Below, piece after piece: positions 10,490 through 21,591 of a DNA stretch of 64,000 nucleotides. Under the pieces are notes generated by a model. That model was not told the DNA's origin. It worked only from the letters and a program-made list of their open reading frames with translations, and searched no databases. Numbering within the stretch: position 1 is the stretch's first letter; each line of letters starts with the position of its first letter. This DNA comes from Berghia stephanieae (taxonomy: Eukaryota; Mollusca; Gastropoda; Nudibranchia; Aeolidiidae), in NCBI GenBank assembly GCA_034508935.3, contig CM067443.1:6556164-6620163 (forward strand), given 5' to 3'. The position numbers and the translations under genes were made by a program.

Positions 10490-10927
10490 TTTTAGTTTTA
10501 GGAGAGGATTTTTGGTCATTGTAAATCATCTCTGTGTTATGTATTGTTATATTATCTGTTTTGAATATGTTATGAAACATTTGACCGTATTCCTCTTGTT
10601 GTGATCCTGTGTTGGTGTCTGGATGAGACTTTTAGAATCTACATATGTTCCTTATTTGAACCAATCTAATCTACATATGTTCCTTATTTGAATCAATCTT
10701 ACTTTTTCTTGGGTGCCTTTACTTCTAGTTCTAGATTTTTAAAATTTTTTTGGGATTATTCCATTTTCTTCCTTCTTTCTGGCGTTGATTTGACCTAAAT
10801 GTGCTATAAGTATAAGCGCATCAAAACCATTAAAAGCAAACAAAATACATCTTCTTCCTTTTTACTTGTGCTGAAATGACTTTTAAGTGAAAGTGTCACA
10901 CGCACTGTAAACCCTTAATAACAAACA
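10490..10927 (+). mobile_element. A4: 5'-truncated A-family copy plus a second 3' end
   Basis: Matches the A family from the GTAAATCATCTCT region to the tail, with an internal duplication (ATCTACATATGTTCCTTATT twice). A second, shorter A-like 3' end (CTTGTGCTGAAATGAC ... CCCTTAATAACAAAC) follows at about 10852-10927. Confidence 0.7.
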
Positions 10928-11952
10928 GTACCTCGCACACGATTTCCTCAACTGATTTCATCCAGCCACTGTAAACAACAACAACAACAACAAAAGGGGT
11001 TTTATGCCCAAGTTTTTTTTCGTTCGACCAATGGTGATTTAATGTGAGATTTTACTTGTGTATTGGGTGTATCGACAGTGGCAAAGGAGAATTGCAAGTG
11101 TGGGTATACATCATGATACACACCCAGCCACACGGTCACTCACATACGTCATCGCTGTTTTGCATAACCAATACCTCACGAGTAGTTCGAGGAAGCCATG
11201 GTCGACATACACACAAATATTTATTTGTGAGGTGATTTTTTTTCCCCACTTGGAAATTAATTGTCCTCCCCCCCCCCCCCTTTTTTTTTTTTCATTAATG
11301 TCCATGTCAGACCTATGGTGACCATTGACCGGGGCGCGGAGCTAGAATGCTGCCGTGGTTTACTTGTGCGATTTATTTTTACCTTTTGTCTTCCTTTTTT
11401 TTTTTTTTTTTTAGGCCCCAGTTAGCACTCTCTAGCTGTCCTTTTCTGTTTAGTGTCATCTTCCTTTTCCTCGAATGGGTCGTAAGCAATGTTGTACTAC
11501 TATTATTCGCCGTTGAACTACTTATTATTCACCTATACTAAAATTAGCATCATTTGTCTTACCTTTGCATTTGACCGAGTTCCTGGCAGCCGAGTTTTAC
11601 AGGCAAACAAATCTAGCAAATTATTCTTTGTGCAGTTTAACATTCTTGAAAAGCTAGTGATCCTATGATCTTGCACAATGCATTCGGTATCCCTGAAAGT
11701 AAAAGCGTCTTACTGAACCAACTGGCTATAAAAGTGGTTGAATAGTCTTTTTAGGGGGTGGGGCGAGTCAGTGCAAATTTAAAGATTTCTTGTACGATGA
11801 AGTCAGGCGATTGATGAATCAATGTTATTTCATATTTATTTCTAAAGAGTGTTTGTATTAAAACATATATATAAGGTATTCAATCTTCATATCCGCATAT
11901 GAGTGAGACTTTGAGCCAACACCATATTGTCATTTAAATTTCTCTTCTCCAG
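10928..11952. other. gap before exon 7
   Basis: Holds an (ACA)n patch near 10975-10993, a C-run plus T-run at 11268-11292 and a T-run at 11396-11412. No gene is recognised. It ends in a pyrimidine-rich acceptor (ATTTCTCTTCTCCAG) for exon 7. Confidence 0.4.
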
Positions 11953-12299
11953 AAATGACGGATAGTTCTGTTTTTACATGTTTTAGTCAGCTACCATCTG
12001 CAACGAAGAAGTACTACAATTGCCCTGTCCCCACCTGCGACGCAAAACATTATCCAGGGTTAGTCCGATCAGCGTTGAGACGTCATTGGAAAGAGAGACA
12101 CGAAAGATTTGCTTCAATGTTCCAATGCAATAAATGTCCATTGGCATTTAAGCGTAAAGAAAATCTGTGTAGACACTATAAAGACGTACATCATATCTAC
12201 GACGGAAACTTTTTGGGAGAAATCCAATGTGTTGTAAAGTTGAATTCAGAGTTCATTGATCCAAACCCATTTACGTTGGGACAGATATTATATACTTGA
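11953..12299 (+). CDS. alternative terminal exon 7: CPVxxC-HW finger + C2H2 + FIDP tail
   Basis: Starts after TTTCTCTTCTCCAG with split codon N-AA (so the upstream base cannot be T), then 114 codons and TGA. The lead lacks the WxPG motif, having KKYYN instead. Finger 1 is C23-P-V-P-T-C28, 15-residue loop, H44-W-K-E-R-H49. Finger 2 is C58-x2-C61-x12-H74-x4-H79 with FKRKEN. The tail NSEFIDPNPFTL is close to the family form. An ATG at the exon edge (11955) is in frame but probably internal. Confidence 0.86.
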
Positions 12300-12464
12300 A
12301 TTTGAATGATGTGTTTGTGTCAGAGCTTGTTTGCTGGCAGCTAGCTAGTCATTATTATTAATTATCTGTTATGGGACATTTAACTATTTAATAGGGTGAA
12401 TTTTTAAAACGTCTATCTCGATGCTTCTCCGAACAAACCATCCAGCTTTGTTTCCCATCTACAG

Positions 12465-12787
12465 GAGGCGACCTGCACGTGAATGCCGGAGGATGCCCAG
12501 TGTCAAATTGTCTTGCAAAGTATTGCTGTGACCGTCATACTTTACGGAGCCACTGGATACAGAAGCACGAAAAATATATAGCCCGTGTCTATTGCAAGTT
12601 ATGTCCAGGTCATGTGTCCTTTTCTCGGAGGTCAAATCTCTTGAGCCACTTACGGAAGAAGCATGGATGTCAAGATGTACACAGCGCAATTGGTAAAACG
12701 GAGTACACATTTAATGTCCATTTTGTGGATCCTGCCCCATGGACATTTGAAAAAGCAGTTCAGGCATTGCAAGCCCCATTCCTCTGA
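12465..12787 (+). CDS. alternative terminal exon 8: finger pair with lengthened finger 2
   Basis: Starts after TTTCCCATCTACAG with split codon N-GA, then 106 codons and TGA. Finger 1 is C10-P-V-S-N-C15, 13-residue loop, H29-W-x3-H34. Finger 2 is C43-x2-C46-x14-H61-x4-H66, two residues longer than in the other members, caused by the PGHVSFSRRSN stretch. The tail is NVHFVDPAPWTF. It sits 165 bases after the stop of exon 7. The reading frame starts without ATG, as expected for an exon joined to upstream coding sequence. Confidence 0.84.
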
Positions 12788-13278
12788 TAAAGACAATCAA
12801 GTGTAGAACGCCAGTTGAACTTTGTAATATTATATTTCGTATGGTTGTTGTTGTTTCTAGATCTTTTCGATTTCTGATTATTTCATTGAGCGTGTATTTG
12901 GGAATTGCTCCAAACTTAATATAGTTGACATTACTGTATTAAGTAAATATTGATTATTCGCTGGAATGTAATTTGAAAGCTAGAATGAATTTGCTGAAAA
13001 AATATGTTGATCTACGCAGTGAACAAATAGATGCGAAAATTAAAGTGATGGATGATCTCCAACACTGGAATAAGAAACTGCATTCTTACCTTTTCTCAGT
13101 TTGTCCGGATCAGAATTAAACGTTTTTGAAGTTTTTAAGACAGCCTGGTTGGGGATGTCTTTTGTATGTTTTGCGTGTGTATGTTTTATATGCGTATCTT
13201 TATCTTTTTAATTACTATTATTGTTGTAAGAAAAGCAGGAGCTGTAAGTAAGCAGCGTTATCCCATTTTAATCACCAG
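12788..13278. other. intron between exons 8 and 9
   Basis: No feature is recognised in these roughly 490 bases beyond AT-rich sequence and a weak pyrimidine tract before the acceptor CACCAG at 13273-13278. Confidence 0.4.
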
Positions 13279-13622
13279 GTAAATCCCACAGTTATGACCA
13301 ATCACATGCTGTTTGGAAGCCAGGGCAAGGTTGTCCTGTACCAGGTTGTCAAGCCAAGCTGCTGCGATTCACTTCCCACCTTGTAGCTCATTGGAAAGAA
13401 AAACATCAGAAAATGGTCGGAAAATATTATTGTCCTGTGTGCCGACTTGCAACAAAGAGGAAATCATACTTGACCAAGCACTGTCTTCTACAACATAACG
13501 TAAAAATTCCACCTGATGAGAAAATGGTGCTTGAATTAAATGAACAGTTTCACGACCCCTATCCTATAACTCTTGGGATGATTACAGGACTACAGAATGA
13601 AGCCGCCTTTCCTTGTTATTAA
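13279..13622 (+). CDS. alternative terminal exon 9: WKPGQ, CPVPGC finger + C2H2 + FHDP tail
   Basis: Starts after TTTTAATCACCAG with split codon N-GT, then 113 codons and TAA. W12-K-P-G-Q-G leads to finger 1: C18-P-V-P-G-C23, 13-residue loop, H37-W-K-E-K-H42. Finger 2 is C51-x2-C54-x12-H67-x4-H72 with TKRKSY. The tail NEQFHDPYPITL has His where most have Ile. The frame is open from the exon edge. The first in-frame ATG lies well inside, between the fingers, and would lose finger 1, so the full exon is annotated. No obvious AATAAA follows closely. Confidence 0.85.
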
Positions 13623-14086
13623 TTGACATTGGTTTTATACTGTATATCGAATTTCTAATTCTGTTAGTTGCCATTTTATGTGATCTGAGACGAGAAGTAT
13701 GGGCTTCCAGTAGAGGTTAGATGTGATGTTTTTTGTCCACGTCTCTTTTAGTTTTGTTTTATACTGTTACTGTTACAGCTGTGGTCGACAAAATATTAAC
13801 GCAGTTTGCTGAATTGTTATGTGCACGTTTTCACCTCTCCACAACCGTTCCTTCATTTTGGTCTCAATGTCTCCTATTACAATACATGCGATTCGTAGTT
13901 CAAATTAGAACGGTTTTCTTCATTTTCACAGGAATCATTCAGTCATATTTTGTTTTCACACGCAAATGTTTTGTTATTTTTGTAAGAAAGTATTTTATTT
14001 TTTAATGTGTGATGCCAGTCATAACAAGTGCACTCTTACAATTGGGCTCTTCATTGAGTGTGAAATCCGACCTTTCTTGTCTTCAG
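13623..14086. other. intron between exons 9 and 10
   Basis: T-rich, with a long pyrimidine run before the acceptor TTTCTTGTCTTCAG. That acceptor sequence recurs before the exons at 23065 and 27598. No other feature is seen. Confidence 0.4.
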
Positions 14087-14421
14087 GTACTTCCCGTAGG
14101 CGTGGAAAGACCTTCAACAAATCTCGGGCACTGTGGCAGCCCGGTAAGCCATGTCCAGTATGCCTCAGTGTAATCAACCACAAGAGATACGACCGGCACT
14201 GGAATGAGCAACACGAGAGGATCGTCACCAAATATCCCTGCCCATTTTGCGAGTCGAAGTTTAAACGGCGTGAAAAACTGGTCAGGCATAGCATTACGAG
14301 GCATGGTCACACTATTCAGAGAGCCGACATGCTAGAAGTACAGGAGGTCAACTGTCAGTTCATCGACCCGTTTCCTTTGGATTTGGCGACGGTACTTGGT
14401 ATTGTGTACAACTCTGACTGA
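14087..14421 (+). CDS. alternative terminal exon 10: finger pair with shifted finger 1 cysteine
   Basis: Starts after CTTTCTTGTCTTCAG with split codon N-GT, then 110 codons and TGA. A basic lead (SRRRGK) and W16-Q-P-G-K-P precede C22-P-V-C25, an 11-residue loop and H37-W-N-E-Q-H42. The second Cys comes after two residues, not four, giving an ordinary C-x2-C spacing. Finger 2 is C51-x2-C54-x12-H67-x4-H72 with FKRREK. The tail NCQFIDPFPLDL is near the end. It shares its acceptor sequence and the ERIVTKY-type linker with the exons at 23065 and 27598, so these three look like one sub-family. Confidence 0.86.
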
Positions 14422-14867
14422 GCAATAATGTACTTCGCGACTGCTCTTATTGTTCCTATGCGAAAGTATTCGTCAAAGTAAGGAAGGTGGGGAGGAGACG
14501 TTTACATTTAAAAAAAAAAAAAAATGTCCTTAATTTAAAAACCGAAAATAATTAAATGGATGAATAAGAAAAGTAAACGAGAAATAGCGTCCTGAATCCT
14601 AGAAGTAGTGTCTTTATCATCTTTTCTTTCATATAGAGGGTAACTTATTTTAAATTCTTCTACCGTTATCTACTATCTATCTATCTATCTATTTATTTTA
14701 TTTAATTATCTCACTCTTTCCCTCGCCTCTATTCCTGAAAATGCCTAGTCATGAATTAGAACATAATAATAATAATCCGACTGTGATACTATAATATTAT
14801 ATTTAGCTCTACGATGTTATGTTAATGGTTTGGTTTAGTCGAAGTACATTTAAAATGGTGATGCCTG

Positions 14868-15075
<208 letters not shown>

Positions 15076-15288
15076 CTGCTGCTACTATTAATGCTGCTGC
15101 TGTTACCAGACTACCATTAAGTGTAATACTCAGAATTCAAATCATGTTTTCATTAGAGCCCATCGCGTTCCTTAATGTGGGAAATTGATAATAATCTCAA
15201 GGGGTTTTATTTCTGTTCTTTTCATGTTAATGAATCGTTTAACATTATTTTTCACGTCATGAGTTGAATAGGAAACGGTAAAAAGCAA

Positions 15289-15291
<3 letters not shown>

Positions 15292-15369
<78 letters not shown>
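15292..15369. repeat. (GA)n plus G-run
   Basis: About 65 bases of pure GA repeat, then about ten G. The open frame on the opposite strand is low-complexity Ser-Leu. Confidence 0.95.
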
Positions 15370-15371
<2 letters not shown>

Positions 15372-15447
15372 CTAGCTTTAGAATGGCAATAATATTATAT
15401 GTTTGATTAATTTCACCCAAGCCCTTGAGAGGAGATTACCCACTAAT

Positions 15448-15588
15448 GGTAGGATAATATACGGTTCTTACACTCTTGATTTTGGAGTTCCGGACGTGTT
15501 CCCAACCACTGCACGATCTTGCAAATGCGCGTTGGGAACAAAGTTCGAATTCCAAAACGCAAGAGTGTAAGAAATCATTTATTCTACC
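15448..15588. mobile_element. I-family foldback MITE, copy 1
   Basis: The arms GGTAGGATAATATACGG...TTCTTACACTCTTG and CAAGAGTGTAAGAA...ATTCTACC are inverted copies, continuing inwards through GTTCCCAAC / GTTGGGAAC. The roughly 141-bp unit is almost wholly palindromic. A related copy sits at 41780-41905. It is non-coding and probably a non-autonomous DNA transposon. Confidence 0.75.
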
Positions 15589-16081
15589 CCTCAATCGATT
15601 CCTATTTCGGTCTTTGAATAAAAGATATCTTTGAAAACATTCAAATGAAACTTCTTTTTAAATAATCTGTTTTTAGTGGAAATTTACGCTTGCTAATCTG
15701 ATGACACAAATTATTATTGTAAACATGATATTATTACGCGTTACTATTTAGGGAGAGGGGTGGAATAATATATTTGTTTCCATTTCTTATGAATGATTTC
15801 TCTTTTTTTTTTTACGACCGTTTTCTTATTTTGTGTCTTGCCCCTAATATACACTGAATTTATAATAAATGAAAATGTCTTGATTTATCCGAGTAACTAG
15901 ATTGAACTAGATTATTGAAACAACTAGGTTTTGCCTTTTGATTATCGTTATCAAATATTTTGCCAATTTTTGTATTTATTCTTTTAAATATGAATCTGTT
16001 CCAAAAGGTCATTTTCCTAAAAATAAAACAATGGACGCGTTTTCAAAGTCGTCAACACTTTTTATACATTTTAGAAAGCTA
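15589..16081. other. gap with nothing recognised
   Basis: AT-rich, without conserved motifs. The short open frame at 15960-16193 runs into the neighbouring element and has no domain. Confidence 0.4.
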
Positions 16082-16299
16082 CAGTAGAATTACTTTAAAC
16101 CGAAATTTTGGGGACCTTCTAAATCATTTCGGTTTAAAGACATTTTGGTTTAAAGCGAGCAAGTTCCCGTTTTGCGATGTTTTTCAAGTATAGTAACTAT
16201 TTAAGAAATTTGCTCATTTAATCGTATCATGGGTTTCCCTTTAAAAGTAGTTGAATAAATGCCGTCTTCGTAACCATTACATTTTTTAAAATTATTATT

Positions 16300-16331
<32 letters not shown>

Positions 16332-17242
16332 TTTTAAAAATATTTTTGGGGGTTTTTGTTTTCAATTCAAAATTGTTGAAAGAGTTGAGTTCGGGATGCA
16401 GTGTTTTTTACATATCAACTTTTTTTTCATCGACTTCACATAGTATTTTGATTTTAAACTCCAATGTGTAAGCACAGTGCTTTCTTTTAGTAAAATGTAA
16501 AGCTAAAATAAGATCGAAAGTTCTTGTGTGATAATTGATAATGAATGATAGCAGCTACTCAGAGGTGAAGTGAAATGGAAATGAAAAGGCGTGTCAATGC
16601 TAAGTTGTTTACTACTAGTACACATCTCTCTTTTGTTGAAAAGCCATTAGGTTCAAAGGCCTAATTACAAGAACCCCCCCCCCCCCCCCCTTCCTCACAC
16701 ATATATTCAATCAAAGTGGAAATGAAATGGCATGTCAAAGGTAAGTTGTCTTCCACCCCCCTCCTTATTGTCGTGTTGAAAATCCAGTCAGTCCCAAAGC
16801 ATCAACACACGAGCGAGAACATCTCGCTTGCGTGATTCTACACCCCAACTCCCCCTCTTTCCTCATTTTTCGCCTGCCAGTCACCCGTTGTCTTCCTTTT
16901 CCAGTCTGCGATCGTGGTGCTGGCCAAACCCAAGTGCAGTGATTGAAGTGTTTGCCTATCCCCCACCCCTCACCCTCATCTTATACTTAGGCTCTTTGTT
17001 TTAATATCACCGGGCATTATTATGTGGGGCCACCTTCCCGAATTTTTGAAGAAAAATAGAGAGAGAAAAGGGGAAGGTGCTCTCAAGTTGTTTCGGTTTA
17101 AAGAAAGTCCTTCTTAGAAGTATTTCGGTTCATCGTAAGAATTAGGACAAAGATAATGAAGAAACTAGTACAATTTATTAAATTCTTTGCGGTTTAAGGT
17201 ATTTTTCGGTTTAGCTTCTTTCGGTTTAAAGTAATTTTACTG
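16082..17242. mobile_element. pogo/Tigger-like non-autonomous DNA transposon, about 1.16 kb
   Basis: The left end CAGTAGAATTACTTTAAACC (16082 on) and the right end GGTTTAAAGTAATTTTACTG (to 17242) are near-perfect inverted repeats. They start with CAG and are flanked by TA on both sides (16080-16081 and 17243-17244), as in pogo-group Tc1/mariner elements. Subterminal TTTCGGTTTAAAG motifs recur inside both ends. The interior has no long ORF and carries an internal direct repeat (GTGGAAATGAAATGGCATGTCAA-type) and a poly-C run, so it is a deletion derivative or MITE. Confidence 0.8.
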
Positions 17243-17461
17243 TATTTCTACTTTGATTTTGGTGGCAGACCCTCAGTTTTTAATTATTTTTCATTAATTA
17301 ACCCGTAAAACTGTTTTAAAATTAAATCTTTTCACTCCTAATGAAATGAAATGATGTGTTTGCCTTTTTATATCGAATACTAAGAAAATACATTTTTTTC
17401 CCATAGCCCCATATCAACTATTTTCTACTATCGGCATGTGCCTGTAATGATGGGATACAAT

Positions 17462-17668
17462 CAGGACTGTACCGATTACGCAGTCTGGAGAACATATTTT
17501 TGTGTAAAGAATTTACCCTGGCATGTCCCAGGCTTTTTGACTAGTAATTTAAAAACAAGGAATAGACATTGTGAGTAGGCCTCTAGCTCTAAATCCGAGT
17601 TATTACGATATTACGCTTTAAGATGTCCCGTTTTATCTCTTAGAAATGTTGGTCGCTATGCTGTGTCA
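17462..17668. repeat. H-family repeat, copy 1
   Basis: Matches 39383-39634 over TCTGGAGAA, TTTTGACTAGTAA, AAAACAAGGAA, AGCTCTAAATC and the end around AAATGTTGGTCGCTATG / AAATGTTGATTGCTATG. The second copy lies inside an A element, showing that H is mobile. Confidence 0.65.
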
Positions 17669-18313
17669 GTGTCACACAAGCGGACAAATTTCTACATTTA
17701 GGATATATGTCTATGCTCCCTTGCCAATGGGGCTTTTTAAATATCAAGAGTGTGAATTGAGTTTTGATTCTTTCTTTAAGATTTAACAAATATTGTTTTA
17801 TTTGATCATAAGTCCCCATCAAAGCACACGATTTTGTTTTCGCTAATTTTCACTCAGCGGAAAACGAAAGTGTCAGGGATATTTACATTGCCGTTCGTAA
17901 CAATAAAAAACAATTATTATGTCGTAAGATGTCAATTACTGAAATGTTTCATTTATTTGTCCCTAATGCATAAACGTTCTTGATCGATCACCGTTTTGTC
18001 AATGAACTGAAACATTCTATTTGTATACTGTATATGTTGAGATGTTACAAGTGCCAACAAATATGAATAAATAAATATTTACATTCAATTGATGTGTATT
18101 CTTTGTTGATATGGAGCAGAGTACTCGATGAAAAAAAACAAAAACAAACAACAAACAAACCCTTGCTATTTCCTAACTTCCTGTTTTTTACTCTTGTATC
18201 TTCTATCCCCCTATTAAATCTATTTTCCCTTCCATGTTGTTTAGTGCACTCGACCTGAAATAATATTTCTTGGTTGAACCCTAAGCAGAGAGCGATTGTT
18301 TGTATTCTCTCTC

Positions 18314-18319
18314 CCTCTC

Positions 18320-18388
<69 letters not shown>

Positions 18389-18439
18389 CCTCCCCCCTTT
18401 GTGATTGTGTATGTATTGGGGGGGGGGGGGGGGGGGGGG
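18314..18439. repeat. (TC)n and poly-G
   Basis: About 60 bases of TC repeat, short C-runs, then a G-run of about 20 bases (18418-18439). Shortly after (18490-18550) comes TAGTGGAACCTCGTTATACC, like one end of a pogo-group element; no partner end was found. Confidence 0.9.
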
Positions 18440-18822
18440 ATATAATATATTGATATAATATGCATTTTAAAGCATTTTATAATATTATATAGTGGAACCT
18501 CGTTATACCGCCATGTTTGTGACCAAGACAACACTGTCGGTATAACGAATATGTTATAATGAACTCAATCAACTCAGTCCTGGGCCCAGAAATGTATGTA
18601 GCCTCTCTCAAATAATTTGGATTTTTATTTTATTTATTTATTCGTTTTGTTTTTTTGGTACGGTACCATAAAATAAGGACATGCTTTTTTGTATTATAAA
18701 TGAGTTGGGGGAAAGTGACAGGATTTGACTAGTCAATTGACGTGTCATATCTGTCTTGTGTTTATTATTGAATCAATGTTTTTGTCTTGTTGGCCTATTT
18801 TCGCGTGTTCACAATTAATACG

Positions 18823-19113
18823 CTTCAACAGTCGTAACGTCACTTCCCTCTAATGACGTATGGTAACTTAGTAACTGGCTCTAAACTATCGGAACAATGG
18901 CGGACGCCCCAATGAAATATTTCTCCGACGAGCATAAAAGCGTATCCAGAGGAAAAAAAACATAAATCTGATCATGTTTTGACTTTTACACATTCTGATC
19001 ACAAGACATATGAAAACTTCTAGCCAGCATGAAGAATAAAAAGTACCGATTTTCTTTGTTTAGAACCACGATGGCCGCCGTTGCTGGGCGACGTGACAAC
19101 AGACTAATTAATC
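18823..19113 (+). mobile_element. B-family element, copy 2
   Basis: Uninterrupted copy of about 290 bp from CTTCAACAGTCGTAACGTCAC to GACAACAGACTAATTAATCC. It contains ACAATGGCGGACGCC and a GATGGCCGCCGTTGC stretch also present in the other two copies. It is non-coding. Confidence 0.85.
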
Positions 19114-19407
19114 CAATTCACAAACCATTTACAGCCCTGTCTTCTATTCTTCTTATTGTCCTTTCCGTGTTGTTTTGGTTTCGTCTAACCTTCCGTGGAT
19201 TTTTGTTTGATAGGAAGATACATAGTTGTATGGGCTTGTCTTTTGTGAGATATGTTTTTTGGCCATGGGAATCACCACACCGCTGTCTGTAACGTTATTA
19301 AATCTTTAGTATATTATAACGGTTTTTTTAAACCATCTGATTGCCTCTCTTTGGAAAGAGTCTGTGTCAGTGGCAGTGTGGAACTTCAGACGTGCACCAT
19401 GGACATA

Positions 19408-19540
19408 ATATCTTGGGTGGGATCTTCTGACCTTCCATGATGGGCGGAAAGGTCACTTTTTTGCCGTGTCTTCTAACCCCCCCCCCCCCCCCCCCCCCCT
19501 TTCCCCCCTATCTGATTTCCTTTGGCAAGTTGCTTTCAAA
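19408..19540 (+). mobile_element. A-family 5' end fragment
   Basis: CTTGGGTGGGATCTTCTGACC through GTGTCTTCTAAC matches the first 60-70 bases of A1. The match then breaks down through a poly-C run. A poly-G run follows at 19573-19589. Confidence 0.65.
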
Positions 19541-20195
19541 ATGCGTTATACAGTTGGTAACGGCTACTACAGGGGGGGGGGGGGGGGGTGTTGCATGTTT
19601 AGTATGCTGTTGAGAATTAAGATGTAGGTAGTCAAGAAGAGAGGAAAGCACACATAAAGGAGATGGGTGGGGTTGGCGAATTGCAGTTATTGCGTCTCCT
19701 ATGGTCGTTTCTATATCTAGATATATACTTTTTGTAACATACTAACGAGAGAGAAAAAAGAGGCTCGTGAGAAGCGTGTGGCTGACCGATCATGTTGATA
19801 CACACAGGCCTAATGCGTTAGGCGTACAGTGAGTGGTGTGCGACTTTTAAGCTATTAGGTAACAATGCCTAATGGGAAGTTCTATGTGAAGCAGGATTGG
19901 AATGGGTGGAAAGCAGAGGAAAGGACAATGGTATGATTTAACCATTGCGCCGCATTGTTCCAACTCGCCTTTAAGTAAGTGTTAGATGAGGCGAGAAATG
20001 GTGACGTTGCTGAAGGAGTTAAGGATGGAAAAACACAGTCACATCGTTTGATTCATTTACTCAGGGAGATAACTCATTATGTGTTGCATTTTTCCTCCTT
20101 CATTGTTCTCTCCCTTCACATACCGTGTATATATGGCTACAACGGTGATTTTGTGCTAGTTCCACTATTCCCGTTGTATCCGAGTTCCACTGTAC

Positions 20196-20218
20196 TGCTA
20201 CTACTACTACTACTACTA

Positions 20219-20250
<32 letters not shown>

Positions 20251-20322
20251 ACTGCTACTACTACTACTACTACTGCTACTACTACTACTACTACTACTAC
20301 TATACTACTACTACTACTACTA

Positions 20323-20357
<35 letters not shown>

Positions 20358-20360
20358 GAC
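20196..20360. repeat. interrupted (TAC)n microsatellite
   Basis: About 150 bases of CTA/TAC repeats with a few single-base interruptions. Frames on either strand give only homopolymers such as poly-Val, poly-Ser and poly-Tyr. Confidence 0.95.
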
Positions 20361-20576
20361 ACTACCATTTACCATCACAACCTATAGAGAGCGAGAAAAA
20401 ACAAAAACAATTTCCGTTTTGCTGTTATTTTTTATATAAATATTTGAATCTTATTTCTAAAATCTAACCTGTCTGTTACTTCATCTGTTCCTTAATCACA
20501 TTGTATTTGACACTTCTTTTAGTTTCAGATGTTCAAATAAAAATAAAAGAAAGGACGAAATTGTACTGTATGACTA

Positions 20577-20720
20577 TTGTACATTCGAGTACGATCTCCT
20601 CGAACTCACCCGAATGTCCAGACTTTTTTCCTTATTCATTGTTATTTTATCATTCTATTCCTCTCTCGAATTTTTTAAACCTCGAATACAGTTTTATCGA
20701 ACTAATTTCACCCAGCCAAC
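20577..20720. repeat. F-family repeat (CTCCTCGAAC type), copy
   Basis: Contains CATTCGAGTACGATCTCCTC..., ACTCACCCGAATGTCC and TCGAACTAATTTCACCCAGCC, collinear with 41975-42120 (GCACGGTTTCCTCGAACTGA ... TCGAACTAATTTCACC). Further pieces lie at 9345-9400, 34106-34183 (inverted) and 42922-42990. It is probably a MITE family. Confidence 0.6.
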
Positions 20721-21565
20721 GCAAAGGGAATTATATTATTATATGCTTTAGAGTGGGTTATATAAAACTTCTTCGTGTGTTTACATACCTGTATATCACT
20801 GCAAATAGAATTTTTTTTATAATTCAAAAAAGTTTGAACTTCACAAAATATTGAAATTCATATCAGTTATTATGACGTAAATTTCATAAATGAAGCTAAC
20901 CGGTGGTGTTGGAATTTGACACTTTTTCCTCAGTTTAAACCATGTAATCTATCACGAATTGTCGAGAAATATTTCAGTTTGCACTACGAGGATAAATGGA
21001 CTCTTTATGAATATTTTCATCGATGACTAAATTCTGTCATTTTCATCAGCGTAGTGTCAGTAAAATACACGTAAAAAGCTTTTTAAGCACATTTTTTTTT
21101 CTCTCATCGGATTTGGGGCATGCCAAGCCCCCAAAACCGTAATGTCTCGCTCCGAATCAGAACTTATATCCATGTATCCAAAGGAACTGTGGGGTTTTGT
21201 ATAGTGCATGCAGTCTCCACTGAATGTGATTAAATTTTAAAAAAAAAAATAAACAGACAAGGGGTTCAAAACCAATAGTAACATTCTCGTACAGGATGAA
21301 AACGGCAGCCTATTTTGCTGTTATAATTTTTTTATTAATAGACAACGGGTCCTAGTTTTACACTAGAGTTTGAGAAATTTTGAGTGCAGAACTTCTTTAC
21401 CAGAGACTCAAAATTTCCGTCGTCCACAACGACTTTGACCTACACATGATGTGGATAAGGACGAGTTCGAAAATACAAACAAATTTAAAGGGTAGCTACA
21501 TGTCTCAATACGTCTCAATAACCATTCCTATCTTATCTTTTGTGTCTAATTAATCTTCTTGTCAC

Positions 21566-21591
21566 ATGATAAAGGGGAAACCCGAAACGTT
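21566..21591 (+). other. hammerhead-like core relic
   Basis: ATGATAAAGGGGAAACCCGAAACGT has the order of a hammerhead core (CUGAUGA-like element, 3-4 bp stem II GGG/CCC with a GAAA loop, then CGAAAC). It differs from the consensus in the first element. Similar strings occur at 26991 and 42383. No full stems I and III were traced. Confidence 0.3.

Noticed and set aside
14019-14310. Minus-strand frames opposite exon 10
   Set aside because: Shadows of a clear plus-strand finger exon.
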